Shown here: in pieces, positions 11,501 to 21,170 of the stretch
How positions within the stretch are numbered: position 1 is the stretch's first letter
Layout of the letters: the number at the start of each line of letters is the position of its first letter
NCBI GenBank assembly: GCA_003427395.1
Contig: BFEA01000109.1
Coordinates: 166,792 to 205,327, forward strand
Length of the DNA: 38,536 nt
Source: Chara braunii
Taxonomy: Eukaryota > Streptophyta > Charophyceae > Charales > Characeae
Direction of reading: 5' to 3'
Made by a program: the position numbers and the translations under genes
Notes under the pieces: generated by a model
Seen by the model: the letters and a program-made list of their open reading frames with translations, nothing else
The model's database searches: none
Told to the model about the DNA's origin: nothing

Positions 11501-12794
11501 GTTGGCGTCTTGTAATCGTAAGGTTAAGATGTCTTTGTAATAGGCAGCCGCATAGTTGCACAAATTGTTTGGGTTTTTTGCTTTGCTTGCCGCTTGATTG
11601 ACGGGATGGCTCAACTCTCTTATGAAGATTATTAAGCGGCGAGGAATCGACTTTTGGAAAAATTTCTTCGTCATGCAGTCGTACATTGTATTACCCTTGA
11701 CTCTCAATCTCTCAGCCCATAGTTCAAATTTCTTTCTCTGGAGATTATCCCACTCTGTCAGCAGTTTCACCCTTTCTTTTCCCCATACCAGATTGGATAT
11801 CGGTTCTTGTGTCATCATGTGCTCTGCGTACGTTATCTCCTTTGTTAAAGTCATATCTTCTTTATTGCGTTGGTAAAATTTTATTCTTGAGAACACTGAC
11901 AACAGATTGAAGAAAATGCGTGAACCGTTTTCCCACCATTCAACCTCGGATTCGAAGGAGGACCGGGCCTCAACTTTCCCAAAATTTCCCCATCAATGTC
12001 ACCAATCCCTCATCTTCCAAATTTTGTGTGTTGAAGTGAAAATTTTCTTTCCCCCGAGAAAAGTCAGTTGATATAACTGTCATCAGGATAGATTTATGAT
12101 CAAACATTTGGTGAGATTTCTCATAAATATCAGTAGTAAGTTCCCACAAGTTATGAGACGTTAGGAAATAATATACTCATCAGCTGATTACTCCCACGTT
12201 TTTTTTTTGGTTTGAAAACCATGTGAATCCGTTCTCGTCCAGGTGAGTCAGCCTGTAGGGATCTATCAATCCCAAGGTCTCCATTAGTTGGGTGAGTGCA
12301 ACCTTATCCCTGGGGCAATCGAATATCTGTGAAAACATCGAGATGTCCAGGGACGAATTTCAATCCCCTGCCAAGATTGTCCTTTGAGATTCAAACAGAA
12401 TGTACAACAGATCTTGAAAAAAGATAGTGCGGAGGCGAGGGTCGGTGGGGGCATAAATTGAGACAATTAGTCATTCCTTTTCGTTAATTAACAACTTTAT
12501 CCAACTCCATCGACCCCAAAGATCTGCATAATAGTCCACAATTCCAGCATTCAGATTTTTATTGATAAGAATACCAACGCCACCTTTTGAGCCAATAGCT
12601 GGGGACCACAGTTGTGGACCCTTCCACCAGCGGCCTAGGGTATTGATTTTCTCTTCACTTAATTTTCTTTCTTGAATACATGCTATGTGGATGTTGTGAT
12701 CATGCAGGTATGTTTTTAGCCTTTCTTTCTTGAAGGTTCCTGTTGTGTCCCCCATACCTCGTAGATTCCAACTCACTAGTCTGAGTTTATTCAT
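8554..12794 (-). pseudogene. LINE-A ORF2 (endonuclease/reverse transcriptase), decayed
   Basis: The start (12794) opens with LRLVSWNLRGMG, the first AP-endonuclease motif. IQERKL, AGDWN and GFTWF follow in shifted frames. Reverse-transcriptase blocks are RNWRLISVLN (near 11190), LGLEKAYDRVNW (near 10980), RQGCPLAPLLF (near 10780, other frame) and KALADDLF (10670), the catalytic motif with Leu in place of the usual aromatic residue. Near 9050 CQRCQWAF...HLWWDCP is the zinc-binding zf-RVT-like domain, followed by IWQTRND and a terminal WFRETW...DWLFKG before the stop. Breaks include TGA at 12471, TAA at 11196 and several frameshifts. The product would nick target DNA and prime cDNA synthesis from it. 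Confidence 0.85.
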
Positions 12795-12935
12795 GGTTTA
12801 TTGTTTGTTTGTTTTGCCTATCATCAACTATTGGATTTGAGAGAGATCGGGATTAAGATCTTCCATTGGCCACGGGGAGGTCAATGCATCTTTGACGAAG
12901 GAGGAATTCAGTTTGTTTTCCTTTGGAAGACGTGA

Positions 12936-14956
12936 TTATAACTCCATCAGACATTCAACCGATTTCAGAGGTGGAATCCGAATGCGACTTAGTTCCTCAC
13001 GCTTTCTCTCAATGAACCATGCAATTGAAAGGAGACGCAGACCTTCGGTCTCAAGCTGACCAATCTTAAACCTAACATCCACTAAAGGTACGAAGTATTT
13101 GATATTCTTTCCTCTGATATTAGGGTTATCGATGATCAATCGAACCATAACAAGATGTGAAATCAGGCGGAAGGAAAACTTGTTTGATATAGCAGTACAA
13201 ATTAACGTAGTTGTGGCCGAAGGCATAGGAGTGTCCGGGGAGAGAAGGCTTACCACGTTGGGTGTACCTTCCCGGTCTGCAAAGGCCAAAAACCAAGTTG
13301 CGTTTCGTATTGCCACACAAAATATCGGGAGGATTCGATTTTCTATATCATTTAGTTGACCTTTCGACAGTGAAACTGAAACTCGTTTTCTTGTAGTCTT
13401 CTGGCCTGGTATCATGACTGATTGAATTTCATCGGAGTTTTGATATGATGATGCGGACGATTCTCCCTCCAGATGACTGCCACCCGATGCGAAGCTTCCT
13501 TCCTGGTGTAACCTTCTTTGCTTGCCTGGAGTGCTGATGTGACTTCTCGAAGTTCTAGAGGTTGCCGCATCTCTCGCAATACTATTAGGTCCAGATAACA
13601 CAATCATTCTTTGTCCTCCAGTCATCGCCTCAGATGTTGATGGTACAAAGATGTCGAATGTCCTCTCGTGGTTGTCGGAATGGCTTCCGCATACGCCATA
13701 CTCGGACCTCCCAAATGATTTTGGAGTGGTACGTAAGTGGTAAAAACCGAAGGTTGAGTCACACCCTGCAGTTGTGGCATTCCGAACTGACCTGGAGGCA
13801 TGCTCCATGGTGGGGGAACATTCATGTTCCATCCTACCATTCCTTGTGAGAAGCCACCCATCGGCAAGAGTCCGTAGCTCGGGCAAGAGCCCAATCCAAG
13901 AGAGAAAGTAGGATTGAGTACCGAAGATGTCGGCATAGTTGAAACCATGTGCTCCAACTTGGGGGGCTACCATCAGTCCTGAGGTTGTATTGTTGTTTGA
14001 ACTTGCTGCTCCAGTTGGTCCCAACGAACCAGAATATACGGGGGTTGGCGTTGAAGCTTGGCTTGTCCCTGCTTGAGGGATGGCCGGACCGCTCGACGCT
14101 TGATTAGGTTGACTTATATTTCGACGACATTCAGAGTCAGAGTGAAAGAAAGCTCGACAGCGTCTACACCGAGGCCTGGCTGCCAACGCCAACTTAACTT
14201 CTAATGAATCATCTTCTGATGTATCGATCCAAATCTTGTTCTTCATATTGTTCTTCGCCATTGGATCCATGTCGAACTTAATGTTCACCAATGATGGCTT
14301 TATCCTGTCTTGTTCTGGAGGGTGAGATCGCAGTACCGGTCCAATCGCTCGTCTGATTTGCACTTCCAAATAGAGGAAAACATCTAGTGGTACTTGTACA
14401 ACGACCACCCAGAAGTTCTCCTCGTCTTCCACTCTTCTTTGAGCAAGCAGTTGTGCTTTGGTAAGCTAAGGTTTGAACTCGAAAGAGTACTTCTGCGAGC
14501 CCATAATGAGTTCGTCTGAGCCTTTGTTTACCAACCACCTTGCAATCTCCCGTGACTTCGTCACATAGGATACCACGTTTGGAGATTCCATTTGACTCGG
14601 GCTCTCCAAAATGAATCTGCCTCGAAGCTCCTTCAACAATCTGCTTATCTTCATAAGCTCAAACTATATCGTCCTTAACGTTTCTTGGTAGGAAGCATCC
14701 GCCAGCTCTGAAGATAAACGTAATCATATGCTCCTTTAAGCCAAGCAACTTTTGCTTGGTCCAACGTCACGTTAACTTTAAATCTAACTTTTCTGCCTTC
14801 GACAGTCATCTCGCCGGGGTCAATATCAATAGGCATAACTCCATCGTGGTAGCACATTCGTACTAGTTCCTTCAGTCGGTTCTCATCTTCTGATGTAAGC
14901 TCCGGTGCCCTCGGAGGTGAACGATTTTCTTCTTGAATCATCTCCACCTCTGCCAT
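12936..14956 (-). pseudogene. LINE-A ORF1 (RNA-binding protein), decayed
   Basis: Begins MAEVEMIQEENRS. A frameshift lies near 14660 and an in-frame TAG at 14466. The next open part (14432-12936, 498 codons) has FWVVVVQVPLDVFLYLEVQI, resembling the DUF4283-like region of plant LINE ORF1, then a CX2CX4HX4C zinc knuckle (CRRCRAFFHSDSEC). A Pro/Gly/Met-rich linker is open in another frame at 13957-13622, so compensating shifts are likely. A C-terminal region (KFSFRLISHLVMVRLIID...) is shared with LINE-B. The protein would bind element RNA as a ribonucleoprotein. Confidence 0.78.
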
Positions 14957-15339
14957 GTTGCTTGTGATTGGTTACGTAATTTGTTACTCGAAATCTAAAG
15001 CGCTTCTATAACACCTAGCAAGAATGGTGAGAAGAGAAAGAAAGAGACAGGCCGTCATTACTATATCTTAAACGGTCAACGGAGTTGAAGGCGTGGTAGA
15101 GCTTTCTCAGGGTCCTTCCGGGTGTCTTTTCTTAGCAGCCTCCATAACCAGTAGACCTAGCCATGACCTACTACAGAGAATAGGTGACGGCGCTTCAATA
15201 ATACCGAGGGCGTATCATGATGGTACGCTCTGCGGCCAGACACTCCTTCGTTGCCAAGAGGGGACGCGTTTGGTCCGAGCGCTATTGAGCCGACCGAAAC
15301 GCGTCGGTCGGACCTTGTCCCCCCAAACGAGGTTTTCCG
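14957..15339 (-). promoter_or_regulatory. LINE-A 5' UTR
   Basis: About 380 bases between the element boundary and the ORF1 start, GC-richer near the 5' end. It contains the short dyad CCGACCG/CGGTCGG around 15292-15311 and two ACGCGTTT-type repeats. Internal promoters normally lie here in LINEs; none can be identified by sequence alone. Confidence 0.5.
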
Positions 15340-15349
15340 TCTTCCTCAT

Positions 15350-15541
15350 TTTTTTTTAATTTAAAAAAAAAAAAAGCTAATTCTTTTAAGCCCAACCAAT
15401 TCAATTACTTGTTGAATCTGGACAAGACGGCCTTTCAGGCCTTTTTTATTGTCATTATAGTATTATGGGGAACCCTGTAGCAGCCACATCCGTGCTCAAG
15501 CCTCCAACGAGGGAACATGTGGGAGCTGCACCCACCAGCAA
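15350..15541 (-). mobile_element. tRNA-derived SINE (second family), 5'-truncated copy
   Basis: Carries only the tail half of the SINE seen at 7309-7737: CCACCAGCAAG boundary, CTACAGGGTTCCCCATAATA and the AATTGAATTGGTTGGGCTTA end with A-run. It lacks the tRNA-like head. GTCTTCCTC at 15339-15347 and GTCTCCCTC at 15542-15550 flank it. Confidence 0.72.
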
Positions 15542-15550
15542 GTCTCCCTC

Positions 15551-16132
15551 ATTTTTTTTTATTTTTATTTTTTCCCCTCATCGAGGGACAACCATATATT
15601 TTTCTCTCACCTCACATATCTTTTAACTGGCGTACTGCCATGTCATGGAATATATATTTCTTTTCATTATCTACCACTATTCCTAAGGCAATACAGGGGA
15701 CCCCGCAAGCATAACTTTCTACCTCTCTTCGGTGAAGGGAGGTTACCTCTCTCGGTGGTGGAGAGGGGCAACGACATGTTTGCCCCTTTTGCCCTAGCGT
15801 TTAGGGTGCAGGTTTGGGGCCGCCAATGGGGGCCCGGCTAACACAAGGACCGAGCATTTGCCAGTAACTGTGCCTCCCTTTCCATCTTCCCCCACCCCCA
15901 TCGAGTAACAGTAGTGTCTAAAGCCAACACTCTCCCACACACCACACGCAACCCACTCACACACGCACTCACACTCGTGTTGGCTGAAGAGCTTACTAAT
16001 ACCGACTGGGAGGATCCAGCTGACTATCTCAGTTGGTTGGCACCAAGAGTGCTACAGGCCGTCATGAGGATTGAACCCAAGACCTCCTGAATGCCAGTTG
16101 CGTGCCTAAGCAATTGAGCTAGGTCGCTGGAT
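15551..16132 (-). mobile_element. tRNA-derived SINE, diverged copy
   Basis: The minus-strand head is CCAGCGACCTAGCTCAATTG then CTTAGGC (A-box-like), followed by CTTGGGTTCAATCCTCATGA (B-box-like). The body diverges and includes GTATTGCCTTAGGAATAG and a CCTCTCGG/TTACCTCTC segment; the 3' end is a T/A-rich tail (15551-15580). GTCTCCCTC lies on both sides (15542 and 16133). Confidence 0.68.
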
Positions 16133-16141
16133 GTCTCCCTC

Positions 16142-17141
16142 TTTTTTTTTTTTTGGTTTTTTTTTTTTTTTGGGAAAAAGCAAGGAATTCACTTATATAA
16201 TCCTTTGAGGTCGTGAATTCCTCACAAACAACCCGGATCCAACAACGGTTCATACTGAACCAATGTTCAGCTTCCTATCGTGAGGCTGACCCTCAACAAC
16301 TCAGCTCGTGAAACTCAATGAGTGTCCAAAACCAAACGACTTCCAGACTCAAGGCCCCGTAAATGGTAACAATTGGCCTGAGCCCGACTCCAACAACTCT
16401 TTTAAACTTCTATTCTACACCTCCCCCATGCCCACCCCCTAAGCAACCTTACCCAGCCCATCTTCCTACCCCAACTATTCCTGGGGTAACGCCCCCGTGT
16501 CCCCTACCTATTGCGGTAGGGCGGACCCTAGGTCTTTCTAGTCTTGGACACTCTCACTCCCCCCAATCGCACTTGCCTCCTACTGAGGATGGTATAACCG
16601 AGTGCGCCTGGTTTATGCCTATATCTATATACTCCCCTAACTAGGTAACCACTAAGCTAAACACACTTTCCCAGCATCATCAATGAAAAGTGTTCCCTTC
16701 CTCTCTCTTTTTGTTTGTTTTTCTCCAATCCTATTTTCCAGAAGAGACTCTACAAAAATCATTCCTAACTAATTAACCAATCAGAAAAGATCAGTTTCCC
16801 ATTCTCTCCTACGGTGACCACCTTTCCATCTTGTGCCCAAGTTTCCAGAAACCAGCTTCTACCAGTTGTTCCCTCCTTCTCTCTTGGGGTCGTCTTCCGC
16901 CACCAATCTGCTGCCACCATCCTGCCAATCATGATCTTGAAAGAAGCCTTGATCTCTGGATCAGGCATTATCCTCCTCTCGAAGCGGGTTCTGTTCCGTT
17001 CCGTCCAAATTATCCAGAAGCCCACCGCCTGAACTGCCTGGGCAACGTACCCCCACCCCTTTCACAGCTGTAGGGAATCAGGTAGCCCGCCCAGGAGTAC
17101 CCAGTCCTATCCCATTTTAGTACACCGCCTATCCCATTTAA
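16142..17141 (-). mobile_element. LINE-C: 5'-truncated LINE 3' fragment
   Basis: Poly(A) tail is the T-run at 16142-16171 (interrupted by GG). The minus strand then shows a 3' UTR of about 590 bases and the end of ORF2 (16765-17025 and just upstream): VGYVAQAVQAVGFWIIWTER then WFLETWAQDGKVVTVGENGK and DWLIS. These align with the ends of LINE-A and LINE-D. A 9 bp target-site duplication GTCTCCCTC is present at 16133-16141 and 17142-17150. Confidence 0.8.
16765..17085 (-). pseudogene. LINE-C ORF2 C-terminal remnant
   Basis: Only the segment downstream of the zinc-binding domain remains. IIWTERNRTRF matches LINE-A IWQTRND and LINE-D IWQDRNGLRF. The terminal WFxxTW...DWL motif precedes the stop, as in the other copies. 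Confidence 0.75.
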
Positions 17142-17153
17142 GTCTCCCTCATT

Positions 17154-17346
17154 NNNNNNNNNNNNNNNNNNNNNNNNNNNNNNNNNNNNNNNNNNNNNNN
17201 NNNNNNNNNNNNNNNNNNNNNNNNNNNNNNNNNNNNNNNNNNNNNNNNNNNNNNNNNNNNNNNNNNNNNNNNNNNNNNNNNNNNNNNNNNNNNNNNNNNN
17301 NNNNNNNNNNNNNNNNNNNNNNNNNNNNNNNNNNNNNNNNNNNNNN
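17154..17346. other. assembly gap (193 N)
   Basis: Unknown bases. The right edge is a CT-rich microsatellite with a repeated TTCTCTTCTCCTTCTCTCTC unit (17347-17428), a likely cause of the gap. Confidence 0.99.
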
Positions 17347-17428
17347 TTCTCTTCTCCTTCTCTCTCCTCTCCCTTTCCCCTCACCCTCTTCTTCTTTTCT
17401 CTTCTCCTTCTCTCTCCTCTCCCTTTTT

Positions 17429-18840
17429 TTTAACCTGTCTCCCTTTCAATTGAATTCAAAACGAGGCCGGGGACCTCACAATTCAACCCGGAGTTATCCC
17501 GCCAGCATCAGCCGGTTTAGCTTACGGACTCAAACTGAGTCACTCCACAGGGAAAAAACCACTGACTTTACTTCAACGCCTGAATTCACTACTCGACTCG
17601 GTCTTCTTACTAATCTTAATAACACTCATTCTAGTAATTTCACCCCAACCACTCATCAACTGTATGACTGCACTGTTCCTGTTCTTACGCTACTATGTAT
17701 GTTTAATAAGCTACTACCCTAGCCAAACTAAGCTATTCTAGACCTAACTTACTCAGACCTACTTCGGTCTGGACCTCGGCCTCCAGTCGGCCGAGAGGAA
17801 CCACCGTTCCCTTTTGTAAACCTGACACTCTCCATCCCCCCCTACCCAAACGGCCCACTGCGACCGTCAACAGGAACCGAGTGTCCTGGTTCTGAGAAAC
17901 CTCCCACACTCAACCATACTCTACCCATGCTCTAACCAGCTGTTGACCACTAGTCTGCCCTCTGTAGAGATAGTCGCCAGTCTGTCACTCCGAGCCCACG
18001 TGTTTCTGAACCAAGAGACACCCTCCCTGCGACGCCCCCTTCCTGCCTTCCTATCCCAATCGGCCCTTATGGCTGAGACCACCAAGCCCCTGAAAGCTGC
18101 CTCAGCCTGTTTTTCATGCAATCCTTCCCCTCTGAATCTGAGGCCATTTCTGTCTTGCCAGATGACCCATATCCCCATCCTTCCGTGCTCGGGTAGTTTT
18201 ATGGCAGACTCCCTGTTAACGCCCATCTCTGCCCGGTCAGAATTTCATCACCTGTGATCCATTTCCAGTATTTTTCCCACCATTCCCACCACTTGTTCGA
18301 CTAGGGGTATTCCCACCATAAGTGTCTCGGCGTCTCCTGAGCCGACCGACATCTGTCGCATTGAGTTTCGATCTCCATACCTTTCTCTCTTAGCCATGTG
18401 TGCGGTGGGAACTGCTAGATGCGGCTGAAGCCATAGGAGCGAGGCAAGCTTTTGTGACGGCAAATCCTTGAGTTGAGTCCACAGTCTGGGGAGCTCCTTG
18501 TCCGAAAGGGGGGGAATGTCAGGATGACCTCTCTCCCAGCGGTTCGCAATCTTGTAACAAAGTGGTTGTGACTGCTCCCTGTGCTTCAAAATCAGAGAGG
18601 CTGATAGGGAGTCTAGACCCTTGACGCACTTATCCTCCACTTGCCAAAACCATGCAGCTGGGTCGATCTTGAGACTTCTCAGTGGCATGCCATTCCCCAC
18701 CAGGTAAGGAGCCGGCGGGAGGCTAGCTTGCGAGGGTGGTTTAAGGGACACTCTGATTTCATTAAGGTCGGAGAGGTCGTACTTTAGTTGAATCCCAAAC
18801 CGTTCCAGAGCTGGTTGGTTAGGGAGCGTTGTCGGACCAA
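17429..18840 (-). mobile_element. LINE-D: 5'-truncated LINE 3' fragment
   Basis: The minus-strand 3' UTR ends with GGGATAACTCCGGGTTGAAT, GTGAGGTCCCCGGCCTCG and an A-run (T-run 17424-17431). The same 3' end occurs in LINE-E at 35411-35715, so both belong to one subfamily. ORF2 remnants occupy 17921 to about 18840. The 5' breakpoint is uncertain; homology to LINE-A is visible up to about 18700-18800. Confidence 0.75.
17921..18800 (-). pseudogene. LINE-D ORF2 C-terminal remnant
   Basis: GMPLRSLKIDPAAWFWQV aligns with GIPVSELKLDPVKWEWRA of LINE-A. Then, after a frame change near 18415, CDRCRSAQETPRHLWWEYP (zf-RVT-like CxxC...H) follows, then MGIWVIWQDRNGLRF and WFRNTWARSDRL...NSWLEHG at the stop. 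At least two frameshifts and a stop (18302) interrupt it. The upstream extension of the open frame to 19231 is not recognisably LINE. Confidence 0.75.
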
Positions 18841-18864
18841 ATACCCTTACAAGGGTATTTGGTC
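18835..18864. repeat. 14 bp-arm perfect hairpin
   Basis: CCAAATACCCTT - AC - AAGGGTATTTGG, extended by one GA/TC step on each side. It is a near-perfect inverted repeat with a 2-base centre, close to where LINE-D homology fades. Confidence 0.85.
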
Positions 18865-19123
18865 GTGCTTTTGCATTCGACACGGTGACGGCGTCGGCTA
18901 CCATGACGGAGCCAGTATGGAATGAAAGAGATGTGCACGCTTGGCGTGACACTGGAAACGAATTCCTCATCCACTGAGGCGGGGGCAAAATCGGTGAGAA
19001 AATTTCGTCAAGTATGAAGCGCGCGTTGTTATGACACGCGCCGCGATGATTAGGATCAGTAGTAATACCCCTCGACAGAAGAGGTCGAGGGGTCAGTTGG
19101 GTTAATGTTGTGTCAGGTAGATC

Positions 19124-19687
19124 TACGACACGCACTGAGATTTGGTCTGGTACCTGTCTGTCTACCGGTACCAGGGGTTTAAAAATTTTCGTCTTTCCGT
19201 ACTCGGCCTCCGAGTCGAGTACCCGCTGCATCTACCTCTACGTGGAGTGATACCGGCCTACCTACTACTTGAGTGTTTTAGGCGGCTCTTTAGCGCCGCA
19301 AACATCTTTCCCCGCCACTTGAGTATTGCCGCAACCCTTGACGTCACGGCAACAGGTAAGTACCGGCCTTCGAGCCTACCGGTCAACGAAGTGCCCTTGC
19401 GGGCCTACGACACGCACTGAGATTTGGTCTAGTACCTGTCTGTCTACCGGTACCAGGGGTTTAAAAATTTTCGTCTTTCCGTACTCGGCCTCCGAGTCGA
19501 GTACCCGCTGCATCTACCTCTATGTGGAGTGATACCAGCCTACCTACTACTTGAGTGTTTTAGGTGGCTCTTTAGCGCTGCAAACATCTTTCCCCGCCAC
19601 TTGAGTATTGCCGCAACCCTTGACGTCATGGCAACAGGTAAGTACCGGCCTTCGGGCCTACCGGTCAACGAAGTGCCCTTGCGGGCC
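19124..19687. repeat. 2 x 282 bp tandem duplication
   Basis: TACGACACGCACTGAGATTT begins at 19124 and at 19406. The units are about 98 percent alike by eye. Each has ACCGGTACCAGGGGTTT, a plus-strand splice-donor-like AACAGGTAAGTACC near its right end and an open frame of roughly 90 codons without recognised domains. It is tandemly duplicated DNA of unknown nature; the right end diverges at GCGGGCCACACAC. Confidence 0.92.
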
Positions 19688-19956
19688 ACACACATACTCG
19701 AGCCGACAGACACTCAGACAGGCACGCCGAACAACAAGTGCTCACGCACAGACTCGGAAACGGGCTCGGGCCATTGGGCGGACTGAGCCTTACTACCTTT
19801 CATATATCTGAGCTGCCCAACTTTTACTTGAAGTGGAAGCTAGGTTGGTAGGTTTAGGTGCAGACTGACACATGGGAGATATAGGGATTAAGGCCTACTG
19901 CCCTTCCGAGCTAGCTTCCTTTTGAAAAGAGGCTCCTCTTTTATTTACCCGTGTTC

Positions 19957-20031
19957 GGTAGGCCGGGACTCGAACCCGCGACCTTCGAATTAGGAGTCAG
20001 TTGCTGTTATTACGTTAGTTGGAACGTGAAC
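19957..20031 (-). pseudogene. tRNA-Arg(CCT)-like relic
   Basis: The minus strand shows GACTCCTAATTCGAAGGTCG then CGGGTTCGAGTCCCG, matching the anticodon arm (CCT) and T arm of a tRNA-Arg. The 5' half is degenerate: the D-arm/A-box does not fit, and the acceptor stem does not pair with the CCTACCG that follows. Likely a tRNA pseudogene or a SINE head. Confidence 0.6.
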
Positions 20032-20126
20032 CTCTGTTGTAACGGGGGCCGCCACTTGGCAGCCTAGGGTAGTTAGCAGTGAGATTTCTTTGTTTCTTTA
20101 TTATCTTGAAAAGATTAGATTCCTTC

Positions 20127-20130
<4 letters not shown>

Positions 20131-20169
<39 letters not shown>
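20131..20169. repeat. (ATT)n microsatellite
   Basis: Pure ATT run. It lies left of the exon-like region and 45 bases before a strong hairpin. Confidence 0.93.
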
Positions 20170-20170
<1 letters not shown>

Positions 20171-20214
20171 CCTGCTTTTCTTTTGATCCGTAGCTCTTTC
20201 TGGTTGTCTGTTTT

Positions 20215-20249
20215 GATGAATCTGTCGCGAGATTCGCGACGGATTCATC
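20215..20249. repeat. 15 bp-arm hairpin
   Basis: GATGAATCTGTCGCG - AGATT - CGCGACGGATTCATC. The arms pair fully except one G-T position. The stem is strong and GC-rich at its tip; no T-run follows, so it is not an RNA polymerase III terminator. Confidence 0.85.
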
Positions 20250-20439
20250 GAAAGGCACCCCAATACCCCACGAGTCTCGGCTTCAATGTCGAGAGGGCGG
20301 CTCGATAGTGGGTCACGACCTCGGGGAAGGGCAACGCAAAGCGAATCGCGAGACGGGGAACTCGCCACCTCGGAGTCTAGACCGGGGGGGGGAAACTCTG
20401 CACGGAGCCAAGGTGGAGAAACCACGCGAGGAAGGCAGC

Positions 20440-20930
20440 GCACGCGAGAAGAAGAAATGGCGCAAGCGGGAGAAGTAGCGCAAATAGGGAGAAGAAATAG
20501 AGAAGAAGAAGAAGAAGAAGAAGAAGAAGAAGAAGAAGAAGAAGAAGAAGAAGAAGAAGAAGAAGAAGAAAAAGAAGAGGGAGACGGGGAGTGGGCTTTC
20601 ACCGCAAAGGGGAGATTGTTGCAATTATTGATCTTAGATGACGGATGCTTAGTAAGCGCAAGTCATCAGCGGGAGCTGATGACGTCCCTACCCTTTGTGC
20701 ACACCATCGTCGCATCTTCCGATTGAATGGTCCGGCGAAGTGTCTGGAGCGTGGTGATCTCGGCGGTTGCCACTGGGGTGCTGTAGAAAGGTCATTGAAC
20801 CTTATCACTAAGAGGAAGGAAGACGGGTGAGAGGAGAAAGGATTAAGGAGGAGGAGAGCACTTACCTGACGACGGCGGCTCCGACCACGGCTTCTCCGAC
20901 GACGACAGTGACGAAGGCGACACTGAAAAA
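20440..20930. repeat. duplicated segment, copy A (with GAA microsatellite)
   Basis: Pairs with 22020-22480. Shared landmarks in order: GAA-rich tract (here 20502-20571), GCAATTATTGATCTTAGATG, ATGCTTAGTAAGCGCAAGTC, CGATTGAATGGTCCG, GGTGATCTCGGCGGTT and a minus-strand splice donor. Copy A has a 9-base insert relative to B near 20667. The plus-strand frame from 20645 stays open in both copies; so do potential minus-strand exons. Confidence 0.8.
20866..20922 (-). other. candidate exon (duplicated segment A)
   Basis: Minus strand: acceptor TTACTTTTTCAG, 57 nt, donor CAG-GTAAGT. The paralogous exon in segment B lies at 22431-22467. Downstream acceptors TTCTACAG (A) and CTCCACAG (B) are also conserved. 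The coding frame is not the same in A and B because of a 1-base difference after the splice. Confidence 0.35.
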
Positions 20931-21107
20931 GTAAGAACGGGTAAGCCTTCGATCTCACGGCTTACCTCATAGTACGTCCATAAGATGAATAAAATAGAAT
21001 AAATAAATAATAATAAATAAATAAATAAATAATAATAAAATCGAATGAATCTTCAACTGGAACACGGGTATATACACTACCACACACTACGTGTGTGTAG
21101 GAGCGTG

Positions 21108-21108
21108 C

Positions 21109-21155
<47 letters not shown>

Positions 21156-21170
21156 GTGTGTGTGTACACG
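21108..21170. repeat. (TG)n and AGAG microsatellites
   Basis: TG run followed by GAGAGTGAGAG tracts to about 21215 and again at 21370-21435. 20990-21055 holds AATA repeats. No gene is visible from 20930 to 21640; 21593-21610 is a TA run. Confidence 0.9.

Larger units (their letters stand above)
8053..15339 (-). mobile_element. LINE-A: near-full-length L1-like retrotransposon
   Basis: Minus-strand non-LTR element of about 7.3 kb. Order on the minus strand: 5' UTR (15339-14957), ORF1 (14956-12936), ORF2 with AP endonuclease, reverse transcriptase and C-terminal zinc-binding region (12794-8554), 3' UTR and a 21-base poly(A) tail (T-run at 8053-8073). TCTTCCTC at 8045-8052 and again at 15340-15347 is a plausible 8 bp target-site duplication, which suggests the 5' end is close to complete. 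Both ORFs contain stops and frameshifts, so the copy is dead. Confidence 0.85.

Noticed and set aside
18800-19231. LINE ORF2 extension of LINE-D
   Set aside because: The open frame continues but shows no reverse-transcriptase or other LINE motif and enters the 282 bp tandem repeat.
19957-20031. Functional tRNA-Arg gene
   Set aside because: The D arm and acceptor stem do not pair; only the anticodon and T-arm portions resemble a tRNA.
20286-20726. 146-codon plus-strand frame with poly-Glu
   Set aside because: The Glu run is the GAA microsatellite; the rest has no recognised domain and the frame crosses a duplicated non-coding-looking segment.
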